NCBI GenBank assembly: GCA_045616445.1
Contig: JAZLGR010000010.1
Span: 1-58,113 of the forward strand
Source of the DNA: Fimousia sp045616445
GTDB taxonomy: Bacteria; Bacillota; Clostridia; Lachnospirales; Lachnospiraceae
Direction of reading: 5' to 3'
DNA: 58,113 nt
Positions 1-8,394 of this stretch are shown here, piece after piece; positions within the stretch are counted from its first letter, which is position 1; each line of letters begins with the position of its first letter. The notes beneath the pieces are model-generated. The model worked only from the letters and a program-made list of their open reading frames with translations. It was not told the origin of the DNA and made no database searches. The position numbers were made by a program, and so were the translations under genes.

Positions 1-92
1 ATACACCAAAAAAACAAAAAACTTCATAGGACAACGTCATGGCGAACTCAACACCTTCGCTCTTTTGTCATGCAATTTTTTATTTCTCTATA

Positions 93-122
93 ATTATACA
101 CTCTCTGGGGCTATAATAGCAA
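93..122 (-). promoter_or_regulatory. Candidate promoter firing leftward out of the window
   Basis: On the minus strand a TTGCTA -35 and a TATAAT -10 are separated by 18 bp. Transcription would run toward position 1. The following 90 bases contain a short inverted repeat (GCGAA...TTCGC) but no start codon with a ribosome binding site, so the gene it serves would lie outside the window. This is a motif match only. Confidence 0.35.
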
Positions 123-139
123 TTTCCTATATATCAAAA

Positions 140-167
140 AAAGACTGATGCCAAAACATCAGTCTTT
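140..167 (-). terminator. Terminator after the HerA-like gene (bidirectional shape)
   Basis: The 11-bp arms AAAGACTGATG and CATCAGTCTTT enclose a six-base loop. On the minus strand the hairpin is followed by a run of T, which fits a Rho-independent terminator about 80 bases after the HerA-like stop codon. T-rich sequence also follows on the plus strand, so it could end transcripts from either side. Confidence 0.85.
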
Positions 168-246
168 GTCTTTTTTTAATTTTTTTCGATGACTTTAAAG
201 TGGAGTCATACAATCCAACTCCATGTCCAACCAAGTCCATCTCCAA

Positions 247-1911
247 CTACTTTGTAAACAATGTTCCCAGTAATCCACGTCCTAAGCTGGCACCCAGATT
301 ACCGCCTAATTTCTTACCAAACTTGCCGCCTACTGTTCCACCGATTGCATTACCCACTTCACGGCCTACAGTACCAGCTGCTGTCTGAGCAACACCTTTG
401 GCTGCACGTTTTCTGGCTTCTGCTGCTTTATCTTTTTCTCTCTGTGCTGCTGCAGCTTCTTTTTCTTTCTGTTTTGCAAGGGCTGCTGCTTCACGTTCTG
501 CCTGTCTTGCAGCTGCAGCTGCTTCTCTTTCAGCCTGTTTTGCTGCTGCGATTGCTTCTTTTTCAGCCTGTTTTGCTGCAAGGGCTTCTTCACGAAGTCT
601 TTCTGCTTCTTCAGCGTCTTCAATTGCTTTTCTCTGGAAGAATTCATATGCAGAATCGCGGTCAACCATTTCAGCATACTTGAATGCTAAGGAGTTGCTT
701 TCGATTTCTGCTGCTCTTGTTTCATCTGTAATTGGTCCCATTAAGCTCTGTGGTGGAAGGATCTTAGCCTTCTGAACCATCATTGGAGAACCATCTGCTT
801 CTAAGAAGGATACGATTGCTTCGCCGATACCAAGTTCCTGAATGACTTCCTGAGTATCAAATTCTGGGTTTGGACGGAAGGAATCTGCTGCTGCTTTTAC
901 AGACTTCATATCATTTGGTGTGTAAGCATGGAGAGCATGCTGAATCTTATTACCAAGCTGAGATAATACGCCGTCCGGAATATCTCTTGGTGTCTGAGTG
1001 ATAAAGTATACACCAACACCCTTGGAACGAATTAATTTTACAACCTGTTCGATTTTCTGCATTAATACTTTTGGAGCATCATTAAATAATAAATGCGCTT
1101 CATCGAAGAAGAATACCATCTTAGGTTTTTCAAGGTCACCTGCTTCTGGAAGGATTTCGAATAATTCGGAAAGCATCCAAAGCATGAAGGTGGAGTACAT
1201 CTTTGGATTGTTGATCAGACTTTCGGAATCTAAGATATTGATCATTCCTTTACCGTTGAAGTCTGTACGGAACCAGTCTTTAATATCTAATGCTGGTTCG
1301 CCAAAGAATTTGTCGCCGCCTGCGCTTTCAAGTGCAACTAAGTTTCGCTGAATAACATTGATGGATGCTTTGGACATATTGCCGTAAGCAGCGCTGTATG
1401 TCTTGTTGTTTTCAGATACATAATTTAACATTGCACGTAAGTCTTTTGTATCGATTAAGAGTAAATCTTCGTCGTCTGCGATCTTAAATACAATGGAGAG
1501 GATATCTTCCTGTCCCTGTGTCAGACCCATCAGACGTCCAAGAAGTGTAGGACCCATCTCTGTGATGGTTGTTCTTAAAGGAAGTCCCTTTTCACCCCAG
1601 ATATCCCAATAAGTTGTTGGGTAGGATTTGTAAGTAAATCCAAGCTCTGCAAGACCGAATTTCTCAATTCGTTTCTGCATATCTTCAGAGTCCACACCTG
1701 GTTTGCACATACCTGCAAGGTCGCCCTTTACGTCTGCTAAGAATACAGGTACGCCGATATCACTGAAGGATTCTGCGAGAACCTTCAATGTGATGGTTTT
1801 ACCAGTACCGGTTGCACCGGCAATCAAACCATGGCGGTTGGCCATCTTAGGGATAATACCAAGCTTTTCATCTCCGCTTTTTGCTACATAAATCTTTCCG
1901 TCGCTATACAT
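247..1911 (-). CDS. HerA/VirB4-like ATPase, DUF853 family
   Basis: Protein of 554 residues. Near the N-terminus is a P-loop GATGTGKT (about residues 32-39), and near residue 265 a Walker B FFFDEAH. The first 420 residues match the DUF853 (YjgR-like) branch of HerA-type ATPases, a group of hexameric DNA-translocase relatives whose physiological role is poorly known. After about residue 430 comes an unusual tail: a long Ala/Glu/Arg/Lys helix built from AEREAAA-like repeats, probably a coiled coil, then a glycine-rich segment with GxxxG spacing ending in GLLGTLFTK, which resembles glycine-zipper membrane-inserting sequences. It is the last gene of an operon after the clostripain-like gene (38 bases between) and the phosphoribosyltransferase. 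The family is clear; the function and the role of the tail are not. Confidence 0.9.
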   Translation of the reverse strand: MYSDGKIYVAKSGDEKLGIIPKMANRHGLIAGATGTGKTITLKVLAESFSDIGVPVFLADVKGDLAGMCKPGVDSEDMQKRIEKFGLAELGFTYKSYPTTYWDIWGEKGLPLRTTITEMGPTLLGRLMGLTQGQEDILSIVFKIADDEDLLLIDTKDLRAMLNYVSENNKTYSAAYGNMSKASINVIQRNLVALESAGGDKFFGEPALDIKDWFRTDFNGKGMINILDSESLINNPKMYSTFMLWMLSELFEILPEAGDLEKPKMVFFFDEAHLLFNDAPKVLMQKIEQVVKLIRSKGVGVYFITQTPRDIPDGVLSQLGNKIQHALHAYTPNDMKSVKAAADSFRPNPEFDTQEVIQELGIGEAIVSFLEADGSPMMVQKAKILPPQSLMGPITDETRAAEIESNSLAFKYAEMVDRDSAYEFFQRKAIEDAEEAERLREEALAAKQAEKEAIAAAKQAEREAAAAARQAEREAAALAKQKEKEAAAAQREKDKAAEARKRAAKGVAQTAAGTVGREVGNAIGGTVGGKFGKKLGGNLGASLGRGLLGTLFTK

Positions 1912-1949
1912 TATATTCTCCTTTTTATAAATTATTTACTTCACATTAT

Positions 1950-4391
1950 TTATTTCACTGTTTCAGACCAGTATTCCTGACCATAATTGTCCACAAATCG
2001 ATAAGTGATAATGGCATGCTTTCCAACCTCAGTATTGGAAATCTTCATTTCACCTTTCACAATCATCTGATCACCAAGATAATAGGTGTTCTTGTACTTA
2101 CCGCTGTAAGTATAGTAGTCGCATACAAAATCAAGCTTGTCGCCTTCTTTTAAGGAGGTCGCTGGTTTTGCCACTGCGTCTGTTTCGCCGTCTGCGTATA
2201 CATTCTCCACGCCGGCGATGTATCCTTCCGGATTCTCATCATCAAATACCAGCTGAAGTTTGACTCTTCTGCCATTTAACAATGCAGGTACATAACCTGT
2301 GATGGTGTAATGGTCATCATCTTCTTCAATGGTTGCGGTATGATAATAAGCAACCGGCTGATTGTTAATGGAAATCCATGTATTGTCTGTTGCTGCAAGA
2401 AGTTCACCCTTCTTATTGAATTCGAATACGTTATCTAAACCTAAATCGATGTATCCCTTACCGTCATCGTAGAACATATTCATCTCAAGATCGCTGACCT
2501 GCTTCCACTGATCTTCATCTAAGGAAATTACCTGATTGCCATCTCTGTCCTCTGTCCATACAAGGGCACTGGCATCAAACTGATTCTTGCCGATATATTC
2601 AGCCAGATCTTCCTGATCCAGATCATTGTCTGTCATGAATGCCATTCTTCCAGTACTGTAATTACTCATACCTGTAGTGAACAGACTCTGTAAGATGGTA
2701 TTAATCATCTCTGCTTCCGCATTGCTTCCACTGCCGCTGGCAGATCCGGAGCCGGAAAGTCCCTGTCCAAGCAGTGCGCCGAATGGATTGCCGGTGAATG
2801 TTCCAGTACCATTTGAATAGGAGCCGGAATGGCCGGTCGTCTGTGCAGGCGCCTGGGTCTGTGTGCCAGTCTGTCCGCCGTATGCGGAATGTGCCACTGC
2901 CTGGCCGGAAGCCTGAACAGTTGCAAAGTTCTTGATACATCTTGTGTAATCGTCATCCATATCGATGGCGTTGTATGTCTTAACCGCACGGTCTACGGTA
3001 CCAACCTTTCTACAAGGGAAATACACAGATAAACCGTAAGCATTGGTCATATTAGTTGAAGTATTATTATATTTGACCGCGCCGAGTAATGCTTTCGCCA
3101 ATGCTTTGCCTTCGTCGCTTCCCACATTGCCAGCGAAATCGACTAAGTCAACCTGATCAATCTTCTGAGCTTCCGCAAACTCTCTGGATTTGCTGCGTGC
3201 ATTAGATACTTCCTGATATTCATTGTCCTTGATCATGGAAGTAGTATCCTTGGCAAATGCACTTAATTTGGAAGACACTGTCTTGGCTGCCTCTGCTAAG
3301 TCGATGACTGCTAACGTGGTCTTCTGTCCTGGGCACTTCTGGGCACATTTGGCAACGAAATCATCACAGATGCGCTTGCCGATGGATAAGGTATCCATGG
3401 AAGGATCTTCTCCGTAAAGACTCAACCAGTCTGTATAATACCAACCGATACCAGGTTCTGTCTCTTCAGATGCGATCATGTAGTCTGCATAGTTGCTTAA
3501 CATGAGGGCAGTTTCTGTTGTTGCCATTAAGCAGGCATCAAATCCGATAAAATCAAACTTCATGTTGGCATCATCAAGGGCTTTACGAATACCAGCAAGA
3601 CTCATGGCACCTGCGCGCTGATCCTTCTGGTCATAGCCATAACCAGTAACGGAACCGCCGCCATGATCCCATAAGATCAGATCATTACGGTTTGCCGGGA
3701 AGTTCTTCTTACAATATCTGATAAAGGAAGTAAGGGTTGCCGGATTGGTCATGGTATAATTGCCCATGTTCTTCTCCAGGCAGTAGAACTTGCCATTCTT
3801 CACCTGATAAATCTGATTCACATTGTTGCTGACTGCATTATTCTTCCATCTCTGGCAGCCGCCGGTGTAGATGATCACATTGATATGATCGTCGAAGCTT
3901 GCACCGAGCATCTCCTGCATATCGGAAGTTGCCATACCATAATTAGACTCTAAATCGGTACCACACATATATACCATAATGGTGGTTACGTCCTTGCCAT
4001 TGCCTTTGATCACGGTATACTTGTCCCGGGAGCCCTTCGCCACGGTTTTGTCAAGCTTGCGAATATTGCTCTCTTCTCTCCAGCCTGACTGGGACTGGGT
4101 TGTCTGCTGCACATAAGGGTTGCCACCCTGGCTGCTTCCGCCGCCCAGCATGGACATGGCACCGCCGCCACCTCCTAATAAGACTACGATCAGCCCGATA
4201 ATGAGCATCAATGGGCTTGTTCCGCCAGATCTCTGGCCGCCGGATCTGCCACTTCCACCAGATGGTCTTCTGCCACCGGAATGGCCGTTGCCGACCGGAC
4301 CGCCGCCAATCCCTGAGCCACGCTTGTTCACTCCGGCACCACCGGAAGTCACATGCTTCTCGCGGCTTCTTGGTCTGTTATTGTCCGCCAT
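1950..4391 (-). CDS. Clostripain-family (C11) cysteine peptidase, membrane-anchored
   Basis: Protein of 813 residues. Residues 1-60 are a low-complexity Gly/Ser/Arg/Pro stretch, probably disordered and cytoplasmic, followed by one hydrophobic segment (LMLIIGLIVVLLGG) that should anchor it with the rest outside. The catalytic domain starts near residue 130 with TTIMVYMCGTDLESNYG. The expected His is in LILWDHGGG (about residue 240) and the expected Cys in FIGFDACLMATTE (about residue 285), so it looks active. C11 enzymes cleave after Arg or Lys. A Gly/Ser/Gln-rich linker near residues 500-560 leads to a C-terminal beta-rich region of unknown fold. The start has AAAGGAG eight bases upstream. 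It lies 20 bases after the phosphoribosyltransferase gene and 38 before the HerA-like gene in one operon. Confidence 0.9.
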   Translation of the reverse strand: MADNNRPRSREKHVTSGGAGVNKRGSGIGGGPVGNGHSGGRRPSGGSGRSGGQRSGGTSPLMLIIGLIVVLLGGGGGAMSMLGGGSSQGGNPYVQQTTQSQSGWREESNIRKLDKTVAKGSRDKYTVIKGNGKDVTTIMVYMCGTDLESNYGMATSDMQEMLGASFDDHINVIIYTGGCQRWKNNAVSNNVNQIYQVKNGKFYCLEKNMGNYTMTNPATLTSFIRYCKKNFPANRNDLILWDHGGGSVTGYGYDQKDQRAGAMSLAGIRKALDDANMKFDFIGFDACLMATTETALMLSNYADYMIASEETEPGIGWYYTDWLSLYGEDPSMDTLSIGKRICDDFVAKCAQKCPGQKTTLAVIDLAEAAKTVSSKLSAFAKDTTSMIKDNEYQEVSNARSKSREFAEAQKIDQVDLVDFAGNVGSDEGKALAKALLGAVKYNNTSTNMTNAYGLSVYFPCRKVGTVDRAVKTYNAIDMDDDYTRCIKNFATVQASGQAVAHSAYGGQTGTQTQAPAQTTGHSGSYSNGTGTFTGNPFGALLGQGLSGSGSASGSGSNAEAEMINTILQSLFTTGMSNYSTGRMAFMTDNDLDQEDLAEYIGKNQFDASALVWTEDRDGNQVISLDEDQWKQVSDLEMNMFYDDGKGYIDLGLDNVFEFNKKGELLAATDNTWISINNQPVAYYHTATIEEDDDHYTITGYVPALLNGRRVKLQLVFDDENPEGYIAGVENVYADGETDAVAKPATSLKEGDKLDFVCDYYTYSGKYKNTYYLGDQMIVKGEMKISNTEVGKHAIITYRFVDNYGQEYWSETVK

Positions 4392-4411
4392 AATGAATCT
4401 CCTTTATATGT

Positions 4412-4948
4412 TTATTTAATTACAAGAACTGTATGAAGCTTTCCAAGCTCCAACTGTCTCTTGGTCATATCATTGTAGTTTGCACCAAAGGAAACAATGC
4501 CAGCTACTCTGCTGTCTCCTTCTTCCACGATAATCTTGCATGCATGAAGGGTTGCAACGGTATTCACCCAGTCATCCACCAGAAGAATTCTGGCATTCTT
4601 TGGAAGGTTGGTCTTACGTACCTGTAATGATCTCACATTCTGTCTGTGATCAATATAAGCTGCACGAACCGCATCTTCATCATTCAATACATTGTGGTGT
4701 CCATTACGCACTGGAATGAATCCTACGCCAAGCTTTTCTGCCATCATTCCGCCAAGAATAAAGCCAAGGGATTCTGGAGACGCAACATAGTCTACTTTCC
4801 CGATGAATGGTTCTGCCAGATAGTCCAAAAGCATATCCAGTTCCTCTTTGTTATGGAAAATCGGGCAAATGTCTCTCTTCCCTTCTCCGTCTACATACAT
4901 GTTCTTTAGTACGATCTGTTCCAAGTCTGCTTTACGAATTTCTTTCAT
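4412..4948 (-). CDS. Phosphoribosyltransferase (orotate/adenine PRT-like)
   Basis: Protein of 178 residues with a type I phosphoribosyltransferase fold. The PRPP-binding loop is RILLVDDWVNTVATLHA (about residues 121-137), where two acidic residues followed by N-T-V-A-T form the ribose-phosphate site. The YVASPESLGFILGGMMAEKLG segment is the usual pyrophosphate-side helix. The enzyme would exchange a base with PRPP. The pair of acids followed by W is less typical than in PyrE or Apt, so I do not assign a substrate. It has a strong AGGAGGGATTTTC start region and heads the operon with the clostripain-like protease and HerA-like ATPase, an unexpected combination for a nucleotide salvage enzyme. 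Confidence 0.8.
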   Translation of the reverse strand: MKEIRKADLEQIVLKNMYVDGEGKRDICPIFHNKEELDMLLDYLAEPFIGKVDYVASPESLGFILGGMMAEKLGVGFIPVRNGHHNVLNDEDAVRAAYIDHRQNVRSLQVRKTNLPKNARILLVDDWVNTVATLHACKIIVEEGDSRVAGIVSFGANYNDMTKRQLELGKLHTVLVIK

Positions 4949-5075
4949 GAAAATCCCTCCTATATCTATCTGATTATTTACATTCCTTTTTCACTTTTCC
5001 GGTCAATTTCTCTAATAACATTTTACATCATTTTGGCATACATTCCAACCAAGAAAGCATAGTTAGGCACAAAAA

Positions 5076-5102
5076 AGAGAGCCTTATCAGCTAAGACTCT
5101 CT
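5076..5102 (-). terminator. Terminator of the tryptophan-type ABC operon
   Basis: On the minus strand, AGAGAG...CTTA arms pair with TAAG...CTCTCT around a short loop and are followed by a T run. It lies just beyond the stop codon of the ABC ATPase gene. Confidence 0.85.
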
Positions 5103-5118
5103 CATCATTTTTTATTCT

Positions 5119-5934
5119 CTATTCACCCTTTGCTGTGGATAATAAGATTCGGTCATTATCAAATTTCTGACCGGTTCCAACCTGGAATTTCTGAAGCAGA
5201 TCTTCTACAGTCATCTTGCTTCGGTCTTCCCCTTCCACATCGAAGATGATGCGTCCGGAGTCCATCATCAGGGTTCTGTTACCAAGCTCTAAAGCCTGAT
5301 TCATGTTATGTGTAATCATCAGACAGGTGATGTTACGTTCTTCAATGATACTCTTGGTCAGGTTTAATACCTTTTCTGCAGTTCCCGGGTCAAGGGCTGC
5401 GGTATGTTCATCGAGAAGTAAGATCTTTGGTGTTACCAAAGTAGCCATCAGAAGGGTTAATGCCTGTCTCTGTCCACCGGATAATAATCCAACCGGATTC
5501 TTCATACGGTTTTCCAAATCCATACCGAGTAAGGAAAGGTGTTCACGGAAGATATCCTTATCTTTTCTGGAGATACGGCTGAAATAACGGTGAGTGCTGG
5601 TTGTTGCACGAAGATATGCAACTGCTAAGTTTTCCTCTATAGTCATATGAGGAGCTGTTCCCTTCATCGGATCCTGGAATAAGTATCCGATATACTTTGC
5701 ACGCTTATGATCTGGTACAAATGTGATGTCCACACCATCTAAGATCACGCTGCCTCGATCTACGAAGAAGCCACCTGCGATGGAGTTGAACATGGTGGAT
5801 TTCCCTGCACCGTTAGAACCAACGATGGTAGCAAAATCACCCTTTTTTAACTCTAAATTAAGGCCCTGAAGAGCTTTCTTTTCATTGACAGTTCCTGCAT
5901 TGAAGGTTTTTTCAAGATTTTTTAATTTAAGCAT
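5119..5934 (-). CDS. ABC importer ATP-binding protein (TrpZ-like)
   Basis: Protein of 271 residues. Walker A is GSNGAGKST (about residue 39), the signature is LLSGGQRQAL (about residue 150), Walker B is ILLLDEHTAALDP (about residue 173), and the switch His is in MITHNMNQALE. It energises the importer formed with the permease and lipoprotein encoded upstream. The start overlaps the permease gene by eight bases, so the two are probably translationally coupled. The permease and binding-protein types, together with the T-box leader, fit the predicted tryptophan transporter TrpXYZ described in Firmicutes by comparative genomics. The substrate is inferred, not shown. Confidence 0.88.
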   Translation of the reverse strand: MLKLKNLEKTFNAGTVNEKKALQGLNLELKKGDFATIVGSNGAGKSTMFNSIAGGFFVDRGSVILDGVDITFVPDHKRAKYIGYLFQDPMKGTAPHMTIEENLAVAYLRATTSTHRYFSRISRKDKDIFREHLSLLGMDLENRMKNPVGLLSGGQRQALTLLMATLVTPKILLLDEHTAALDPGTAEKVLNLTKSIIEERNITCLMITHNMNQALELGNRTLMMDSGRIIFDVEGEDRSKMTVEDLLQKFQVGTGQKFDNDRILLSTAKGE

Positions 5935-6889
5935 CTTTGTTACCTCCCTTCATCATTGCAGCATTCTCAGCTTTATGATCTGCCATTGCCTGCATCTTTG
6001 TCTTACGAAGGGCAATGATTTCCTTAATTTTTGGAGTTGCGATGGCAACTGCTACGATCACAGCAGATACTAATTTGAATGCTTCTGTAGGAACATTCAT
6101 ACGAAGGGCAAGGGCTACGATAAAACGATAAAGGGTAGAACCAATGACTACACCAATAATGCCCTTTCTTACAGAGCCTTTGCCAAGGAGGGTTTCTCCA
6201 ATGACAAGAGATGCCAGCGCAACGGTTACCATACCGGTACCTAAGTTGATATCACAGCTCTTGTTATACTGTCCGATCAGACCGCCTGCAAGACCAGTAC
6301 ATGCATTAGATACACAAAGTCCAACGGTAATCATGAATGCCGGATTGATGGAAGATGATTTTACCATGGCATCATTATCCCCTGTTGCGCGGATGGAAAG
6401 ACCAAGTCTTGTTCCAAGGAATAAGTACATCAGTGTACACATAACCACAACGATAATTGCGATTAAAATCAAGGTATTCCATTCTTTCCAGAAATCAGAG
6501 TCAGAAAGGCTCTGGAACATACTGAAGATGGTGTCGCGCTTGAAGATGGAGACATTCGATGACATCCCCATGACAAAAAGGTTCACTGTGTAAAGTCCGG
6601 TATTCACGATGATACCCGCCAGAATACTTTCCACGCCTAGTCGTGTCTGAAGTGTAGCTGTCACAAAGCCTGAACATACGCCTGCTGCCATAGCAGCAAA
6701 AAGAGCAAGGATTGGATGCCCTGCTATCGTAACCATGGCGGCTACTGCACACCCTAATGTGTAGCAGCCGTCAGTGGATAAATCACATAAATTTAAAATT
6801 GTAAAACTTAAGTAGAGTGAAAGTGCAACCAGGGCGTAGATCAAACCTACTTCCAGAGCGGTCTGCACAATCGCCGGTGTGATAAACAT
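5927..6889 (-). CDS. ABC importer permease (TrpY-like, LivH-type fold)
   Basis: Protein of 320 residues with about eight to nine hydrophobic segments, beginning MFITPAIVQTALEVGLIYALVAL without a cleavable signal. The GLYTVNLFVMG and LVIGETLLGKGSVRKGIIGVVIG segments are typical of branched-chain-amino-acid-type permeases, and the latter probably holds the contact to the ATPase. A charged Lys/Met-rich tail sits in the cytoplasm. It lies 59 bases after the binding-protein gene and overlaps the ATPase gene, so all three are one operon behind the T-box. One permease gene means a homodimer is likely. Confidence 0.88.
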   Translation of the reverse strand: MFITPAIVQTALEVGLIYALVALSLYLSFTILNLCDLSTDGCYTLGCAVAAMVTIAGHPILALFAAMAAGVCSGFVTATLQTRLGVESILAGIIVNTGLYTVNLFVMGMSSNVSIFKRDTIFSMFQSLSDSDFWKEWNTLILIAIIVVVMCTLMYLFLGTRLGLSIRATGDNDAMVKSSSINPAFMITVGLCVSNACTGLAGGLIGQYNKSCDINLGTGMVTVALASLVIGETLLGKGSVRKGIIGVVIGSTLYRFIVALALRMNVPTEAFKLVSAVIVAVAIATPKIKEIIALRKTKMQAMADHKAENAAMMKGGNKDA

Positions 6890-6948
6890 AAGATTATTCT
6901 CCTGTCAAATGTATCGTTTCAGTAGATCATCCGATCGACAAACTAAAC

Positions 6949-7995
6949 TTAGTCGTCGAATTCTTCTGCTGTCTGTGTTTCAATGATGTCTGTGCAGTAA
7001 TCCTTGAATGCTTCTTTGATTTCATCAAGTTTTAAGCCGATTGCATCACAAGTTTCTGTATTAACAGTAGCTAAACCATTCTCAAATGTCTTAACACCTG
7101 TTTTTGCTGGATCAGCACCATTTACTAAGATATCAACAACCATATCAGCTGTTTCTTTACCAAGGTTTGCATAGTCAACACCATAACCACAGAATGCACC
7201 ATTTAATGCGAAGGAGTCAGCACCTGCGTAGTGTGGAATACCAGCTTTCTGGAATTTTTCGAAGATTGCAAGTTCAGCAGTCATAACTGTGTTGTCAGTT
7301 GGTGTGAATACTGCATCAACTTTTTCTGCTACTAATGCGTCTGCTGCGGAAGATACTTCATCTGTGTTTGTTCCTGTTTTTTCAATGTATTTTACGCCTT
7401 TTTTGTCTAAGTAAGCTTTTGCATCAGCGATTGGCTGTTTGGAAGAATCTTCACTCTTGGAGTAGAGGAGACCAATGTAATCAGCATCTGGATCTGCTGC
7501 GAATACTAAGTCCATGATTGCATTGGTATTTAAGAAATCGGATGTACCTGTGATATTGCCGCCAGGTTCTTCCATGGATTCTACTAATTCTGCGCCAACT
7601 GGATCAGATACTGCAGAGAATACAACTGGAATCTGGTTTTCTTCTGTTGCTGCCTGTACGATCTGTGCTGTTGGAGTTGCAATTGGAACGATTACATCTA
7701 CTTCTTTGTCGATTAAGTCAGCTGCAATCTGATTTAATGTGGAAGCATCTGCCTGTCCGTTCTTTGTATAGTCTTTGTAATCGAATGTCACGCCAAGTTC
7801 TTCACCCTTTGCGTCTAATTCTTTCTGTACGTTGGTTTCAATCTGGTTTAAGGAAGCATCGTCTACGAACTGGATAATACCTACTTTGTAAGTTTCTCCA
7901 CCTTCTGCTTTACCGGAATCAGAAGATCCGCCGCCACATGCTACTAATGACATTGCCATCATTGCTGCTAAACCTAAGCTCATAAATTTTTTCAT
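6949..7995 (-). CDS. ABC importer substrate-binding lipoprotein (TrpX-like)
   Basis: Protein of 348 residues. The signal peptide MKKFMSLGLAAMMAMSLVAC ends in a lipobox with the lipidated Cys at about residue 20, so the protein is tethered to the outer face of the membrane. The mature part belongs to the ABC_sub_bind family (two-lobed, Leu/Ile/Val-like periplasmic fold), seen in YKVGIIQFVDDASLNQI and GNITGTSDFLNT. Start: AGGAGGAAAAAAG directly precedes the ATG. A T-box leader with its own promoter lies directly upstream, which implies induction when a charged tRNA, probably tRNA-Trp, is scarce. Tryptophan (or a related aromatic) is the likely ligand by context. Confidence 0.9.
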   Translation of the reverse strand: MKKFMSLGLAAMMAMSLVACGGGSSDSGKAEGGETYKVGIIQFVDDASLNQIETNVQKELDAKGEELGVTFDYKDYTKNGQADASTLNQIAADLIDKEVDVIVPIATPTAQIVQAATEENQIPVVFSAVSDPVGAELVESMEEPGGNITGTSDFLNTNAIMDLVFAADPDADYIGLLYSKSEDSSKQPIADAKAYLDKKGVKYIEKTGTNTDEVSSAADALVAEKVDAVFTPTDNTVMTAELAIFEKFQKAGIPHYAGADSFALNGAFCGYGVDYANLGKETADMVVDILVNGADPAKTGVKTFENGLATVNTETCDAIGLKLDEIKEAFKDYCTDIIETQTAEEFDD

Positions 7996-8067
7996 CTTTT
8001 TTCCTCCTAGAAATCTTTCTTTACTATAAAAATTTATTGTTTTGATCGTAATCGATATAAAATAGTA

Positions 8068-8343
8068 TAAAAAAACGACCTTTGCCCCTGTTACGGGACA
8101 AAAGCCGATCTAAATCTACTTCTGCGGTACCACCCATATTGACACTTGGTGTCCTCTCGATCACAATTCTTATAAACTGTGCCCACTGATAACGGTTGGG
8201 AACCCGTCGAACCCTAATAAGCACTTGCTGTTCAGGCCGCCCTCGAAAGTCCATTCGTTCATCCGTTCTTTGCGATTGTCTCAGCACCCAAATCACTCTC
8301 TGTAAAAGTCTGAAGATAAATTACTACTCTTTCTCATCGGTTT
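8068..8343 (-). promoter_or_regulatory. T-box riboswitch, probable Trp specifier
   Basis: The transcribed leader starts near 8343. Its early part has the stem I features GATGAG, AGTAG and an AGAGAG bulge. The candidate specifier codon is TGG at 8251-8253, in the context GAA-TGG-ACT, followed by CGAGGG. The conserved T-box sequence, minus strand GGGTGGTACCGCAG, is at 8122-8135. The leader ends in a strong hairpin at about 8076-8108 followed by seven T (8068-8075), the terminator that uncharged tRNA should disrupt. The downstream transporter is of the TrpXYZ type, supporting Trp over the alternative ATG reading of the loop. Any ORF read across this region is an artefact of the RNA. Confidence 0.92.
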
Positions 8344-8349
8344 AAAGTC

Positions 8350-8378
8350 ATTATAGTACACCAGATTGTATTTGTCAA
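8350..8378 (-). promoter_or_regulatory. Consensus sigma-A promoter of the T-box leader
   Basis: A perfect TTGACA (8373-8378) and a perfect TATAAT (8350-8355) on the minus strand are separated by exactly 17 bp, with a start expected near 8343. A promoter this strong fits control by leader termination rather than initiation. Confidence 0.92.
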
Positions 8379-8394
8379 ACAGTTTAATTTTAAA

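Noticed and set aside
398..775. Plus-strand ORF opposite the Ala-rich tail of the HerA-like gene
   Set aside because: It is a compositional mirror of the repetitive minus-strand coding sequence with no ribosome site.
8024..8296. A 90-residue minus-strand ORF across the leader of the TrpX-like gene
   Set aside because: It runs through the T-box RNA, including the conserved T-box and terminator, and has no ribosome site.
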